Assembly (NCBI GenBank): GCA_902795625.1
Contig: CADBLW010000169.1
Coordinates: forward strand, 1 to 16,262
Source: an uncultured Lachnospiraceae bacterium
GTDB lineage: Bacteria; Bacillota; Clostridia; Lachnospirales; Lachnospiraceae
DNA length: 16,262 nt
Direction of reading: 5' to 3'
Part shown: positions 6,746 through 16,078 of the stretch, in pieces
Layout of the letters: each line of letters opens with the position of its first letter
How positions within the stretch are numbered: the first letter of the stretch is position 1
The notes under the pieces: model-generated
The model's database searches: none
What the model was told of the DNA's origin: nothing
The model's input: only the letters and a program-made list of their open reading frames with translations
Program-made: the position numbers and the translations under genes

Positions 6746-7054
6746 TTACATGTTGATGGCGTCAATCTTCACCTGAGTAAACGGCTGTCTGTGACCGTTC
6801 TTCTTGTGATATCCGCTCTTTCTCTTGTATCTGTAAACAATAACCTTCTTGGCCTTGCCTTCGCCGAGAACGGTCGCAGATACAGTAGCACCGGAAACCA
6901 CAGGCGTTCCGACGATCAATTCTCCGTTGTTCACGGCCAGAACCTGGTCAAATGTATAGCTCTCGCCTTCTGCAGCGCCGAGCTTCTCGACTCTAATGAT
7001 ATCGCCTTCCGCTACCTTGTACTGTTTACCACCGGTTGCAATAATTGCGTACAT
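6746..7054 (-). CDS. rplU: 50S ribosomal protein L21
   Basis: A 102-residue L21 of normal length starting MYAIIATGGKQYKV. The middle (KVIVYRYKRKSGYHKKNGHRQPFTQVKI) is the conserved rRNA-binding end of the family. The ATG at 7054 has a perfect GGAGG at short distance; a longer in-frame ORF starting at 7117 would lie inside the structured leader and is rejected. It is the first gene of the rplU-prp-rpmA unit, with its own promoter and leader. Confidence 0.97.
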   Translation of the reverse strand: MYAIIATGGKQYKVAEGDIIRVEKLGAAEGESYTFDQVLAVNNGELIVGTPVVSGATVSATVLGEGKAKKVIVYRYKRKSGYHKKNGHRQPFTQVKIDAINM

Positions 7055-7142
7055 ACAGGTACCTCCATTATCATTACTCGCCAGTTTCGGCGATGCCCTC
7101 TTTCGAAAAATGGGCATACTTATACCTTACTGTGCGGCACAC
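7055..7142 (-). ncRNA. Probable L21 leader RNA (autoregulatory 5' UTR of rplU)
   Basis: The roughly 88-nt leader between the predicted start of transcription and rplU is structured. Adjacent hairpins are ATGCCC/GGGCAT (7093-7098 with 7112-7117) and CGCC/GGCG (7079-7082 with 7089-7092), and TGTG/CACA lies at its 5' end (7131-7141). Firmicutes are known to carry an L21 leader motif at this position. The assignment is by position and general fold; the Rfam model was not run. Confidence 0.6.
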
Positions 7143-7148
7143 TCGGAA

Positions 7149-7177
7149 AGTTTACCATACCAAGCGTCGCATGTCAA
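7149..7177 (-). promoter_or_regulatory. Promoter of rplU-prp-rpmA
   Basis: On the - strand TTGACA (7172-7177), 17 bp, TAAACT (7149-7154), with the extended TG just before the -10. Transcription would begin near 7142. Confidence 0.75.
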
Positions 7178-7208
7178 CATATTTTTTAATGAACTGTCAA
7201 TATTATTA

Positions 7209-7291
7209 CCGTCTTTTCACGGACCCGCACATTCACTGTGAAATTCCGTCTTTCACAGAGCCCTGCATCGGCCGGAAAATGAGCATTTTCC
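7209..7291. repeat. Cluster of small inverted repeats after rng
   Basis: Three perfect inverted repeats stand in a row: CCGT/ACGG (7209-7222), CTGTGAAA/TTTCACAG with a 7-nt loop (7236-7243 and 7251-7258), and GGAAAATG/CATTTTCC with a 2-nt centre (7274-7291). They lie just downstream of the rng stop codon. None has a clear T run, so a processing or protective 3' end structure is more likely than an intrinsic terminator. Confidence 0.5.
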
Positions 7292-7297
7292 AAAGAC

Positions 7298-8491
7298 TCA
7301 GAGCACCGAGTATTTTCTTACATCCTCCTCCAGCGGACGATGCTTCTTCATGCGCGTGATCTCCACGAGATTCAGCTTCGTCATATCGACCACCCTCGTC
7401 TTGACAGGGTCATTTTCCAACAGACTCTTGAGCGATTTCATCAGCTCGCGGCGGTCATCCTCGCTTTCCATATCGATGAAATCCACAATGATGATCCCGG
7501 AGAGGTTGCGAAGACGGATCTGATACGCAAGCTCCTCCGCCGCCTCCTTGTTGACAGCCAGAAAGCCCTTAGCGCATGCCTTTGAGGCGGAGGCTTTGCC
7601 GGTATTCACATCCACTACGGTCATGGCCTCCGTCGTGTCAAACACGAGATACGCACCGCTTTTAAGCCATACTCTGCGGGACGTAAGCTCACCGAGCTTC
7701 GCCAGCATTCCGAACTCCGCCTCCAGCGGATACACCGATTTGTCGCGAAGTTCAACACCCTGCACGCAGTCCGGGCGGAACCTCTTCGCAAAATCAAGCA
7801 CCGCGTTATAGATGTCCTCATCCTCCGTAAGGATCCGGTTCACGGTATCCATTCCCGAATCGCGAAGGTCGCACAGATAATCCGGCAGTCCGGAGAAAAG
7901 CCTGCTTCCGACAGTCCGTGTCTCCGCTGCTGTGAGAAGCATTTTGTAAATATCAAGCAATGTGTCATACTCCGCACGGATCGCCTCCGTGCCCGCCTTG
8001 TACGAGTTTGTGCGGAGCATCACCGCGTAGTCCCGGTCGATCCATTCGCCGACAACGGTACGCATCTCCGCCTTCCACACATTGTCTTCGATCTTCGAGG
8101 ATATTCTCACCTCACGCTTGCCGTGGATCAGCACGACGTGAATGCCGGTCAGCGAAAAATCGCACACCACCGTCGCGGGCTTGTTGCGTCCCTCGTCACG
8201 TTCCACCTGGACGAGGATCACATCGCCCGCATGAAGCTTCCCGTCGGTATGCTTCGGGCTTGCGATCGGATAGTTCGCGCGCTCGAGTTTAAGGAAGCAG
8301 TTTCTGTCTCTGCCGATGGATACAAACGCTCCGTTAATGTTCGGCACAACGGATTCGATGCGCCCGACATAGATGTCCCCGGGTGTCAGATCCCCCTCCG
8401 GCCCGGTGATCCGGATATCGCGAAGACGGTTGTTCTCCACCGACGCACTGACAACAGCATCCTTCTTCCTGTAAACAATTCTTGTCTCCAA
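7298..8491 (-). CDS. rng: Ribonuclease G/E family endoribonuclease, without the C-terminal zinc-link motif
   Basis: The family cuts single-stranded RNA and matures 5S and 16S rRNA and mRNAs. Seen, numbered from the TTG start: an S1-like domain (about 30-117), the 5' sensor/RNase H-like region, and the catalytic aspartates Asp294 in VDVNTGK and Asp337 in VDFIDME. The protein ends soon after VEITRMKK. The CPxCxG zinc-link that follows at this point in E. coli RNase G and E is absent. Start choice: a GTG at 8515 overlaps the upstream stop codon but has GGAG touching it. The TTG at 8491 has AGGAGAG at ideal distance and gives the usual family N-terminus (ETRIVYRKKDA), so I prefer it. It is probably translationally coupled to the DUF2344 gene. 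Confidence 0.88.
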   Translation of the reverse strand: METRIVYRKKDAVVSASVENNRLRDIRITGPEGDLTPGDIYVGRIESVVPNINGAFVSIGRDRNCFLKLERANYPIASPKHTDGKLHAGDVILVQVERDEGRNKPATVVCDFSLTGIHVVLIHGKREVRISSKIEDNVWKAEMRTVVGEWIDRDYAVMLRTNSYKAGTEAIRAEYDTLLDIYKMLLTAAETRTVGSRLFSGLPDYLCDLRDSGMDTVNRILTEDEDIYNAVLDFAKRFRPDCVQGVELRDKSVYPLEAEFGMLAKLGELTSRRVWLKSGAYLVFDTTEAMTVVDVNTGKASASKACAKGFLAVNKEAAEELAYQIRLRNLSGIIIVDFIDMESEDDRRELMKSLKSLLENDPVKTRVVDMTKLNLVEITRMKKHRPLEEDVRKYSVL

Positions 8492-8511
8492 TGAAATCTC
8501 TCCTGTGTTTA

Positions 8512-9359
8512 TCACTCCGAAAGTGAGATCATGTGTCCGTCCATGCTTCTGTACAGCTCCATGCGGTGCAGCGTAAAGCAGCGCTCGGGAAGTTCTCCCG
8601 CCGCGACCTGCCGAAGTGCCGTCGCGATCAGCTCCGCGGAAATGTTATTCTCGCTCCCCGCGTCGACGGCGAACACAAACCTCGGTGCTCCGTCCCTGTG
8701 CAGCGCGTGCTCGCTGTGTTCGCGTCCCCATCCTTCACCGAGTGTTTCCGGCACGGAAAATACACCGTCGTCAGCCAGATATTCGACACGGACTCCGCTT
8801 TCATTTTCCGAAGTAATTTCTTCCCCGTCGGCACCACAGCAGCTTCCCTTTACGATACCGATTGCGTGAACACCGGCGCGCACATCCACCGCGCGCATGC
8901 CGTTCTTCGCCTTCTTCTCGATGCAGTACGAGGTCATTCCGGCGAACACCGAAAGAGCATCCGTGAGGGCCTTCTCGCAGCCCGGAAGCGGCTCGCACAG
9001 ATACATCGCCCCGGCGATCTGGGACATACCTGTCTGTTTCCTTGTGTTCGGCTCCCGCTCGGGAAGCACGGTCACGGAACGGATATAAAAGCCGTCGCAC
9101 ATGGCAGCCTGAAGGCGCTCGCAAAGATCCTCCGCATCCACCTCTGCATCGGCAGCAAGCTCGCAGTCGAAATACTCGCCGTCGCTCGTCATGGAAAGCG
9201 CGAGGGGCTGCGCGAAGCTCATGATCATATGCGGATGAAAGCCCTGGCTGTACGCGATCGGTATTCCGCTTCGGGCGATGGCATGCTGAAAATACCTCAT
9301 CACATCCAGGTGACCGAGGAAACGAAGCCGGTCGTATTTTGCGAAGCAAACTCGGATAT

Positions 9360-9363
<4 letters not shown>
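8512..9363 (-). CDS. Radical-SAM-linked protein, TIGR03936/DUF2344 family
   Basis: This 283-residue protein is of a family found next to, or fused with, the radical SAM protein encoded just upstream; its biochemical role is not established. The N-terminus (VCFAKYDRLRFLGHLDVMR, then YSQGFHPHMIMSFAQPL at about 38-54) is characteristic. It has no membrane segment. The ATG at 9363 shares an ATGA with the stop codon of the radical SAM gene, and GGAAGGAGG precedes it, so the two are translationally coupled. A longer in-frame ORF reaching 9531 overlaps the end of the radical SAM gene and is not used. Confidence 0.88.
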
Positions 9364-11243
<1,880 letters not shown>

Positions 11244-11349
11244 AAATGCACCTTATCTCTTCCTCATAATTTGTGTATATGCGGTACTTCGTAAAATAAT
11301 GCCCGCCCTCACCGCGGAAATGCCGTGAATGGCCGGGGCTCCTCCTTTG

Positions 11350-11378
11350 ATTGTATCATTTTCCGTATGCGGTTTCAA
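11350..11378 (-). promoter_or_regulatory. Promoter of the radical SAM-DUF2344-rng operon
   Basis: On the - strand TTGAAA (11373-11378), 17 bp, TACAAT (11350-11355). Transcription would start near 11343, leaving a leader of about 100 nt before the radical SAM gene. A strong AAAGGAGGAG stands at the very 5' end of this leader but no ATG follows at a suitable distance. Confidence 0.65.
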
Positions 11379-11412
11379 GACTGACGCCCTCCGTTTTTCC
11401 GCTTTGTTTCTC

Positions 11413-11441
11413 TTGTCTTTCGCCGCTTTTTGACATATAAT
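11413..11441 (+). promoter_or_regulatory. Promoter of the 315-residue zinc-ribbon membrane protein gene
   Basis: TTGTCT (11413-11418), 17 bp, perfect TATAAT (11436-11441). The start would be near 11448, about 29 nt before the ATG. A weaker alternative, TTGACA (11430-11435), 17 bp, GAATAT, overlaps it. The -35 elements of this and the divergent radical SAM promoter are 34 bp apart. Confidence 0.6.
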
Positions 11442-11476
11442 CAATATATTCTGAATATCTCTTTTGGAGGTTTCTT

Positions 11477-12424
11477 ATGGCATTCTGTCCGATCTGTAAA
11501 AACGAGTATCGGGAAGGTATTCTGATCTGCCCGGACTGCAACTGCGAGCTCACCGAGGAACTGACGGAAACCGTTCCGCCGGTACTCACGATCCGAAGTG
11601 AAAAAGTCAAAGATCGCTTCGTTGATTATCTCTCCTACTCCGGTATCAACACACGCGTGTCGCGCGACGAGAACGACGAGCGCTTTGAGCTGTACTGCGA
11701 CAAGGCCGACACTGACCGTGTGAAGCGCGCATTTGCCGTATTTGTCGCTGTGGAGACCGGCAATGCTGCCGCTTCCCGCAACAACTCCTCGCTCGAGCAG
11801 GCGACCATGATCGCCGATGTGGACGACGTCAACGACATCTCGATTCCCGAGGACTGGGAGGATGCCCTGGAAACGGAGGAGGAAATCGACGAGGAAATCC
11901 GCGATCTTCTCGAGGAGGACGCCGTCAGCGAGATCACCGCTCCCGCGTTCATGCACAAAAGACAGGCTCCCACGCAGTACGTATCTGCCGCTGAGAAAAG
12001 CAGCGACACGAAAGAGACCGGATTTACGCTGATCGTCATCGGTATCGTTCTCGGCGCCATCGTGATCGGTTTCGCCTGTTCCGGGAACAAAAACCTGTAT
12101 GCGGAGATCGTCATGGGCGTGATGGCTCTCCTCATGGTCCTCTACGGCTTCTACAGTCTTTCCAAGAGCCGCCGTCTCCTCACTGTCGCGGCCGAGGAGG
12201 ATGCCATGACAAAGAAGATCCGCAGTTATCTTCAGACGGATCTCACGAAGGAAGATCTCGAAGCCGCCGCGCAGTCTTCGGACGCCGAAGGTCCGGAGCT
12301 CGATCTCATCCGTCAGGACTATCTGATCGAGCAATTGAAGGAGCATTTTCCGGATGCCGATGAGCCTCTTCTGCTCTGGCTCGCGGACGACTGGTACAAT
12401 GAACAATTCGACACAAATTCTTAA
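11477..12424 (+). CDS. Zinc-ribbon/DUF2007-like protein with two transmembrane segments, function unknown
   Basis: I do not recognise a named family for the whole 315-residue protein. Domains in order: a four-cysteine zinc ribbon (Cys4, Cys7, Cys18, Cys21 in CPIC and CPDC); a DUF2007-like alpha/beta domain at about 36-93 (LTIRSEKVKDRFVDYLSYSGI); an acidic linker at about 113-150 rich in Asp and Glu; two membrane segments at about 182-203 and 207-228 forming a hairpin, so both ends probably face the same side, likely the cytoplasm; and a helical C-terminal part ending in DDWYNEQFD. GGAGG at 11466-11470 serves the ATG. The next gene is a much larger paralog with the same first 95 residues, which suggests they share a partner or form one complex. 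This protein would be the membrane anchor; that is inference. Confidence 0.85.
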   Translation: MAFCPICKNEYREGILICPDCNCELTEELTETVPPVLTIRSEKVKDRFVDYLSYSGINTRVSRDENDERFELYCDKADTDRVKRAFAVFVAVETGNAAASRNNSSLEQATMIADVDDVNDISIPEDWEDALETEEEIDEEIRDLLEEDAVSEITAPAFMHKRQAPTQYVSAAEKSSDTKETGFTLIVIGIVLGAIVIGFACSGNKNLYAEIVMGVMALLMVLYGFYSLSKSRRLLTVAAEEDAMTKKIRSYLQTDLTKEDLEAAAQSSDAEGPELDLIRQDYLIEQLKEHFPDADEPLLLWLADDWYNEQFDTNS

Positions 12425-12472
12425 CAAAAATTTATAAATTTTGTTGAAAAAATCGGTCATTTTCACTATAAT
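12423..12472 (+). promoter_or_regulatory. Promoter of the 1089-residue rod protein gene, with an AT-rich near-palindrome
   Basis: TTGAAA (12444-12449), 17 bp, TATAAT (12467-12472) is a strong sigma-A promoter. Start near 12479. Immediately upstream and touching the -35 is a near-palindrome around CAAAAATTTATAAATTTTG (12425-12443). It could be an operator or a weak end for the preceding gene. Confidence 0.7.
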
Positions 12473-12479
12473 TTATAAG

Positions 12480-12687
12480 TGAACGTTATAAATCGCCTTC
12501 ACAGGAAGGCAAAGCCGGCGGGAAACGCGCTGATTTCCCGCTGTTTACGCGTGTTTTTGAATATTTTCCGATGATCCTGAGGTTGGAAAGTGGCCTTCGC
12601 AGAGCGCAACCGGCGACACCGCGGCATCGGAATAACGGACGCGGTAAAGAGGAGAAAAATAACGAGCAGCGCAGAAATGAGGAAACC
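12480..12687 (+). promoter_or_regulatory. Long structured 5' leader of the rod protein gene
   Basis: About 208 nt separate the predicted transcription start from the ATG at 12688, far longer than for other genes here. It contains GCCTTC/GAAGGC with a 4-nt loop (12495-12510) and GCGGGAAA/TTTCCCGC with an 8-nt loop (12518-12541). An alternative pairing of AAACGCG (12523-12529) with CGCGTGTTT downstream (around 12548-12556), followed by T-rich sequence, would compete with the second hairpin. No riboswitch class is recognised and no convincing small ORF with its own ribosome binding site is seen. Confidence 0.5.
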
Positions 12688-15600
12688 ATGCCCTACTGTC
12701 CCACCTGCAAAAAAGAATATCCTTCGGGAACAACGATCTGCGCGGAGTGCAACGTTTCGCTTGTAAACACCCGCCCTGCAGAGCTTGTTTCGTTCGTTTC
12801 CCTGCAGAACCAGGAAGTTTCCGACCGGTTTATCGAGTATCTCAAGGAACATGAGATTGAGGCGATTTCCGAGTACGGGATCCGGGATGACGTCTATCGC
12901 ATCTATGTCAACAAGGATGACAAGAAGACTGCGATGAAGTGCTTCATCTCCTTCCAGGCAGCGGAAAAGCGCAACAAGAACGGCGCCGGTTCCGGGGACA
13001 ATACTGCTGCTTCCGTTCAGAAGGAAATTGAAGAGGCACAGAAGGCGAAGAAGAAAGCCGAGGAGGAGCGTCGCGCTGAGGAAGAACGCCGCGCTGCCGA
13101 GAAGAAGGCTGACGAGGAGCGCATCGCTGCCGCAATGAAGGCCGAGGAGGAGCGCCGCGCCGAGGAAGCGCGCATTGCTGCCGAGAAGAAAGCCGAGGAA
13201 GAGCGCATCGCTGCTGAGAAGAAGGCCGAGGAAGAGCGTATCGCCGCTGAGAAGAAGGCTGAGGAGGAACGCATCGCCCGCGAGAAGGCAGAAGCTGAGC
13301 GTATTGCTGCCGAGAAGCGTGCCGAGGAAGAACGTATCGCTGCTGAGAAGAAGGCTGAGGAAGAGCGGATCGCCCGCGAGAAGGAAGAACAGGAACGCAT
13401 CGCACGTGAGAAAGCCGAGGCTGAGCGTATCGCTGCTGAGAAGCGCGCTGAGGAAGAACGCATTGCACGTGAAAAGGCTGAGGAAGAACGTATTGCCCGT
13501 GAGAAGGCCGAGGCTGAGCGTATTGCCGCTGAGAAAAAGGCTGAGGAGGAACGCATCGCACGCGAAAAGGCCGAGGCGGAACGCATTGCCCGCGAAAAGG
13601 AAGAGGCTGAACGGCTTGCCCGTGAGAAGGCCGAAGCTGAGCGTATTGCTGCTGAGAAGAAGGCAGAGGAAGAACGCATTGCCCGCGAAAAGGCCGAGGC
13701 GGAGCGCATCGCTGCTGAGAAGAGAGCTGAGGAAGAACGGATCGCTCGTGAGAAGGCCGAGGCTGAGCGCAAGGCTGCCGAGAAAGCTGAGAAGGAACGC
13801 ATTGCTCGCGAGAAGGCCGAGGCTGAGCGTATTGCAGCCGAGAAGAAGGCTGAGGAAGAACGCATAGCACGTGAGAAGGCTGAAGCTGAGCGCATCGCCG
13901 CTGAGAAGAAGGCCGAGGAGGAACGCAAGGCTGCTGCAGCAAGAAAACAGGCCGAGGAAGCTCACGAGACCGAGTTTACCGCCAATGCCGCTACCCGCAC
14001 GAAACGCCCGTATTATCCGAAGAACGAATCGGAATCTCCGGAAAATGATTCCGAATTTGAATCCATTTTCGCCGCTAAGAAAGATAACAAGAAGCGCACT
14101 ACCCTGTTCGCCGAGATGGAGAAAAACGAGGAGGCTGCCGCAAGCGCAAACACTGCTGCGGACAACGATGAGGGAGACGGACTTGATTTTACGCCAAAGC
14201 GTCCGCTCACCGCTTACCAGTTTGAAAAGAAGCGTCAGGAGGATCTTGACACCTACGCAAGGGAACACGAGAATACCGAGACTCCCGCAACCTCAGGTCG
14301 CGCTTCCGTGATCGAGGAAGACGGAAAGGTCAACATCTCCTTCTCCGACTACGAACAGACATACGAAGTTCCGAATTACGAGGATTCCGATCCCACTCCG
14401 GTGTATTCCGATCCGAACACGAAGATTGACTGGGGTGCAGGCGCGGATGATTCCGCTGTAGATTGGCAGAACCGCTCTTCTGCCGAGGCTGAACCGATCT
14501 TTGTCGAGACCGAGCGCGTGAACAACGATGACATCGATGACGATAAGATCATCGACGAGGCAGATATCCGTTCCTTCAGCCGTGCAGCAGCTGAGGAAGC
14601 CGAATCCGCATATGAGTCTCCGGTCAACTCCGCACAGGATCCGACCGATTATGAGAACAGTTCTGAGGCAGACGCCGAGGGAAGCGAGGACGCATTTTCC
14701 GATTTCCTCAACAATTTCAAGCGCGCAAGCCTTTCCAAGAGCATGAAGAAGACCTCCGATACCGGAGAACGCAGCGGCAAGGGCACCTACGCTTCGTCCC
14801 GTCCCACTCCGGTGGCTGTGCCTGAGCAGGTCAAGCCGGCAACCAAGAAGCCGGTAGTCAGCGAGACATCCGAGGCTGCCAAGGCCTCCAAGCCGGTGCG
14901 CACCGCAGCCGAGGATATCGTAGCCGCAAGCGCATCCAAGGTTGAAACTGTTGTCGAGGATATCATACCCGACGCAAAATACCGCAAGCAGGATGACACG
15001 GATTACGAGTCCGTACCGTCCCGTCCTACCGATATTCAGGATACGAAGATCAAGGTTTCCTTCGACAACGATATTATTGAGGAGGTTATCTCCTCCTCCA
15101 CTGAGGAAGCACGTCCGAACATCGACCAGAGTTCCTCGTTCGCGAACCCTGAGAAGCCTGTTGACGCTGCATTTTCCAGCAAGAAGCCGACGCCTCGCAA
15201 GTTCGAGACACCGGATGAGCTGGACGACGGCACCTACAAGGGCTTTGTACCGGACTACTCTCCTACCAACCCGGACAACGAGTCCAATGAGCCCGAGGAA
15301 GTTTCCGAGTACGATGAGTTCAAGAAGAAGGTTCACGCCCGCAAGGAAGAGAATCAGGCTATCAACGCACAGATCAAGGCGGAAGCTACCCGCCAGGCAA
15401 ACCTTGTTAAGGACTTCGGCAAGAAGGGCAAGATTGTGTTCGAGGATACGGACGACCTTGACAACTACGCAGGCTTCGTTCCCGATTACACTCCGAACAC
15501 GAGCAACGAGGAAGAATTCGACTTCTACAAGCCTCATCAGGTATCCAGCTATGCCAAGTATAAGAAAGGCAGCAAGCCCGGTGTCGCCGAGGGTGCTACG

Positions 15601-15957
15601 GGCAGAACGACCGGATTTATGCGCCTGACAACCGATGACGAGGTTGAAACGCTCTTCGTCACCCATGTTCCGAGCACAGCTAAGAAGGTGCTGAAGCCTC
15701 AGGAGATCAAGAACGCGAACTTCCTCATCAACATGAGCGGAAAGCGTCTCTCCAAGCTTTTCAACAGCTGGATGATGCTGAATGTCACGACACAGACGGT
15801 TCGCGCTTTCGAGAAGGATGACGCTGAGGATGCCGAGAACTACGAGTTGAAGATCAACGGCATCAAGAAGCTGCTCACGGACAATTTCGGAGAGATCAAC
15901 GAGATCTTCCTCGACAGTCTGGTTCAGAGATACTACAGCAAATTCCTTGACGAGTAA
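12688..15957 (+). CDS. Zinc-ribbon/DUF2007-like protein with long charged helical rod, function unknown
   Basis: A 1089-residue protein not matching any family I know as a whole. Order: a zinc ribbon (Cys4, Cys7, Cys18, Cys21); a DUF2007-like domain (about 32-92, paralogous to the preceding gene); a Glu/Lys/Arg/Ala rod (about 111-425) built of 10- and 11-residue units such as ERIAREKAEA and ERIAAEKKAEE; an acidic low-complexity stretch (about 430-840); two GFVPDY motifs (at 852 and 929); and a conserved-looking C-terminal domain (about 970-1089) ending YYSKFLDE. No signal peptide or membrane segment is seen, so it should be cytoplasmic. The ATG at 12688 follows TGAGGA; in-frame sequence back to 12571 lacks a ribosome binding site and falls in the leader. 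The rod resembles TolA or charged single helices by composition only. A scaffold or spacer role is inference. Confidence 0.85.
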   Translation: MPYCPTCKKEYPSGTTICAECNVSLVNTRPAELVSFVSLQNQEVSDRFIEYLKEHEIEAISEYGIRDDVYRIYVNKDDKKTAMKCFISFQAAEKRNKNGAGSGDNTAASVQKEIEEAQKAKKKAEEERRAEEERRAAEKKADEERIAAAMKAEEERRAEEARIAAEKKAEEERIAAEKKAEEERIAAEKKAEEERIAREKAEAERIAAEKRAEEERIAAEKKAEEERIAREKEEQERIAREKAEAERIAAEKRAEEERIAREKAEEERIAREKAEAERIAAEKKAEEERIAREKAEAERIAREKEEAERLAREKAEAERIAAEKKAEEERIAREKAEAERIAAEKRAEEERIAREKAEAERKAAEKAEKERIAREKAEAERIAAEKKAEEERIAREKAEAERIAAEKKAEEERKAAAARKQAEEAHETEFTANAATRTKRPYYPKNESESPENDSEFESIFAAKKDNKKRTTLFAEMEKNEEAAASANTAADNDEGDGLDFTPKRPLTAYQFEKKRQEDLDTYAREHENTETPATSGRASVIEEDGKVNISFSDYEQTYEVPNYEDSDPTPVYSDPNTKIDWGAGADDSAVDWQNRSSAEAEPIFVETERVNNDDIDDDKIIDEADIRSFSRAAAEEAESAYESPVNSAQDPTDYENSSEADAEGSEDAFSDFLNNFKRASLSKSMKKTSDTGERSGKGTYASSRPTPVAVPEQVKPATKKPVVSETSEAAKASKPVRTAAEDIVAASASKVETVVEDIIPDAKYRKQDDTDYESVPSRPTDIQDTKIKVSFDNDIIEEVISSSTEEARPNIDQSSSFANPEKPVDAAFSSKKPTPRKFETPDELDDGTYKGFVPDYSPTNPDNESNEPEEVSEYDEFKKKVHARKEENQAINAQIKAEATRQANLVKDFGKKGKIVFEDTDDLDNYAGFVPDYTPNTSNEEEFDFYKPHQVSSYAKYKKGSKPGVAEGATGRTTGFMRLTTDDEVETLFVTHVPSTAKKVLKPQEIKNANFLINMSGKRLSKLFNSWMMLNVTTQTVRAFEKDDAEDAENYELKINGIKKLLTDNFGEINEIFLDSLVQRYYSKFLDE
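13018..13968 (+). repeat. Internal coding repeats of the rod (63-bp and 33-bp units)
   Basis: About twenty copies of ERIA recur every 10 or 11 residues. The commonest higher-order unit is 21 residues (a 10-mer plus an 11-mer), that is 63 bp. At DNA level copies differ mostly at third codon positions (GAG/GAA, GCC/GCT/GCA, CGC/CGT, ATC/ATT), so the protein pattern is kept while the DNA has diverged. The composition also leaves long open frames on the opposite strand, which are not genes. Confidence 0.9.
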
Positions 15958-15974
15958 TCACCAAGACAAACATC

Positions 15975-16008
15975 AAAAAGAAGGATCCGATCGGGTCCTT
16001 CTTTTTTT
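15975..16008. terminator. Intrinsic terminator after the rod protein gene
   Basis: The stem is formed by 15975-15988 (AAAAAGAAGGATCC) and 15993-16006 around the loop GATC, with one G-U pair, and runs into a T run at 16002-16008. The stop codon is 17 nt upstream. An A run on the left arm makes it usable also for the converging gene at 16079. Confidence 0.9.
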
Positions 16009-16078
16009 GTTATACCTTGATAGATTAGATTGTTGTACCGCTTACGAACAAGCACCATTCGCCGGCACACTGCCTGTG

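Noticed and set aside
8515..8515. GTG at 8515 as the start of RNase G
   Set aside because: GGAG directly touches the GTG with no spacing, while TTG at 8491 has AGGAGAG at proper distance and fits the family N-terminus. It remains possible as an overlapping GTGA start.
11253..11444. 63-codon - strand frame upstream of the radical SAM gene
   Set aside because: Its start lies upstream of the predicted promoter, no ribosome binding site is in place, and it covers both divergent promoters.
12571..12687. In-frame extension of the rod protein upstream of the ATG at 12688
   Set aside because: There is no ribosome binding site at 12571. The translated segment does not align with the paralog, whose first residues match MPYCPTCK exactly at the start.
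12677..12766. Short out-of-frame ORF overlapping the rod gene start (29 codons)
   Set aside because: It lacks a suitably spaced ribosome binding site, and the GAGGA inside it serves the main start.
12944..13942. Two very long - strand open frames (332 and 303 codons) opposite the rod region
   Set aside because: They are a by-product of the Glu/Lys/Ala/Arg repeat composition, which avoids stops on the other strand. The translations are low-complexity Ser/Ala/Arg or Pro/Arg/Gln, with no ribosome binding site.
12499..14268. 589-codon - strand open frame with Leu/Ser/Phe-rich repeats resembling membrane segments
   Set aside because: This is another antisense shadow of the same repeats. It ends inside the leader hairpins and has no start signals; the + frame has a zinc ribbon, promoter and terminator.
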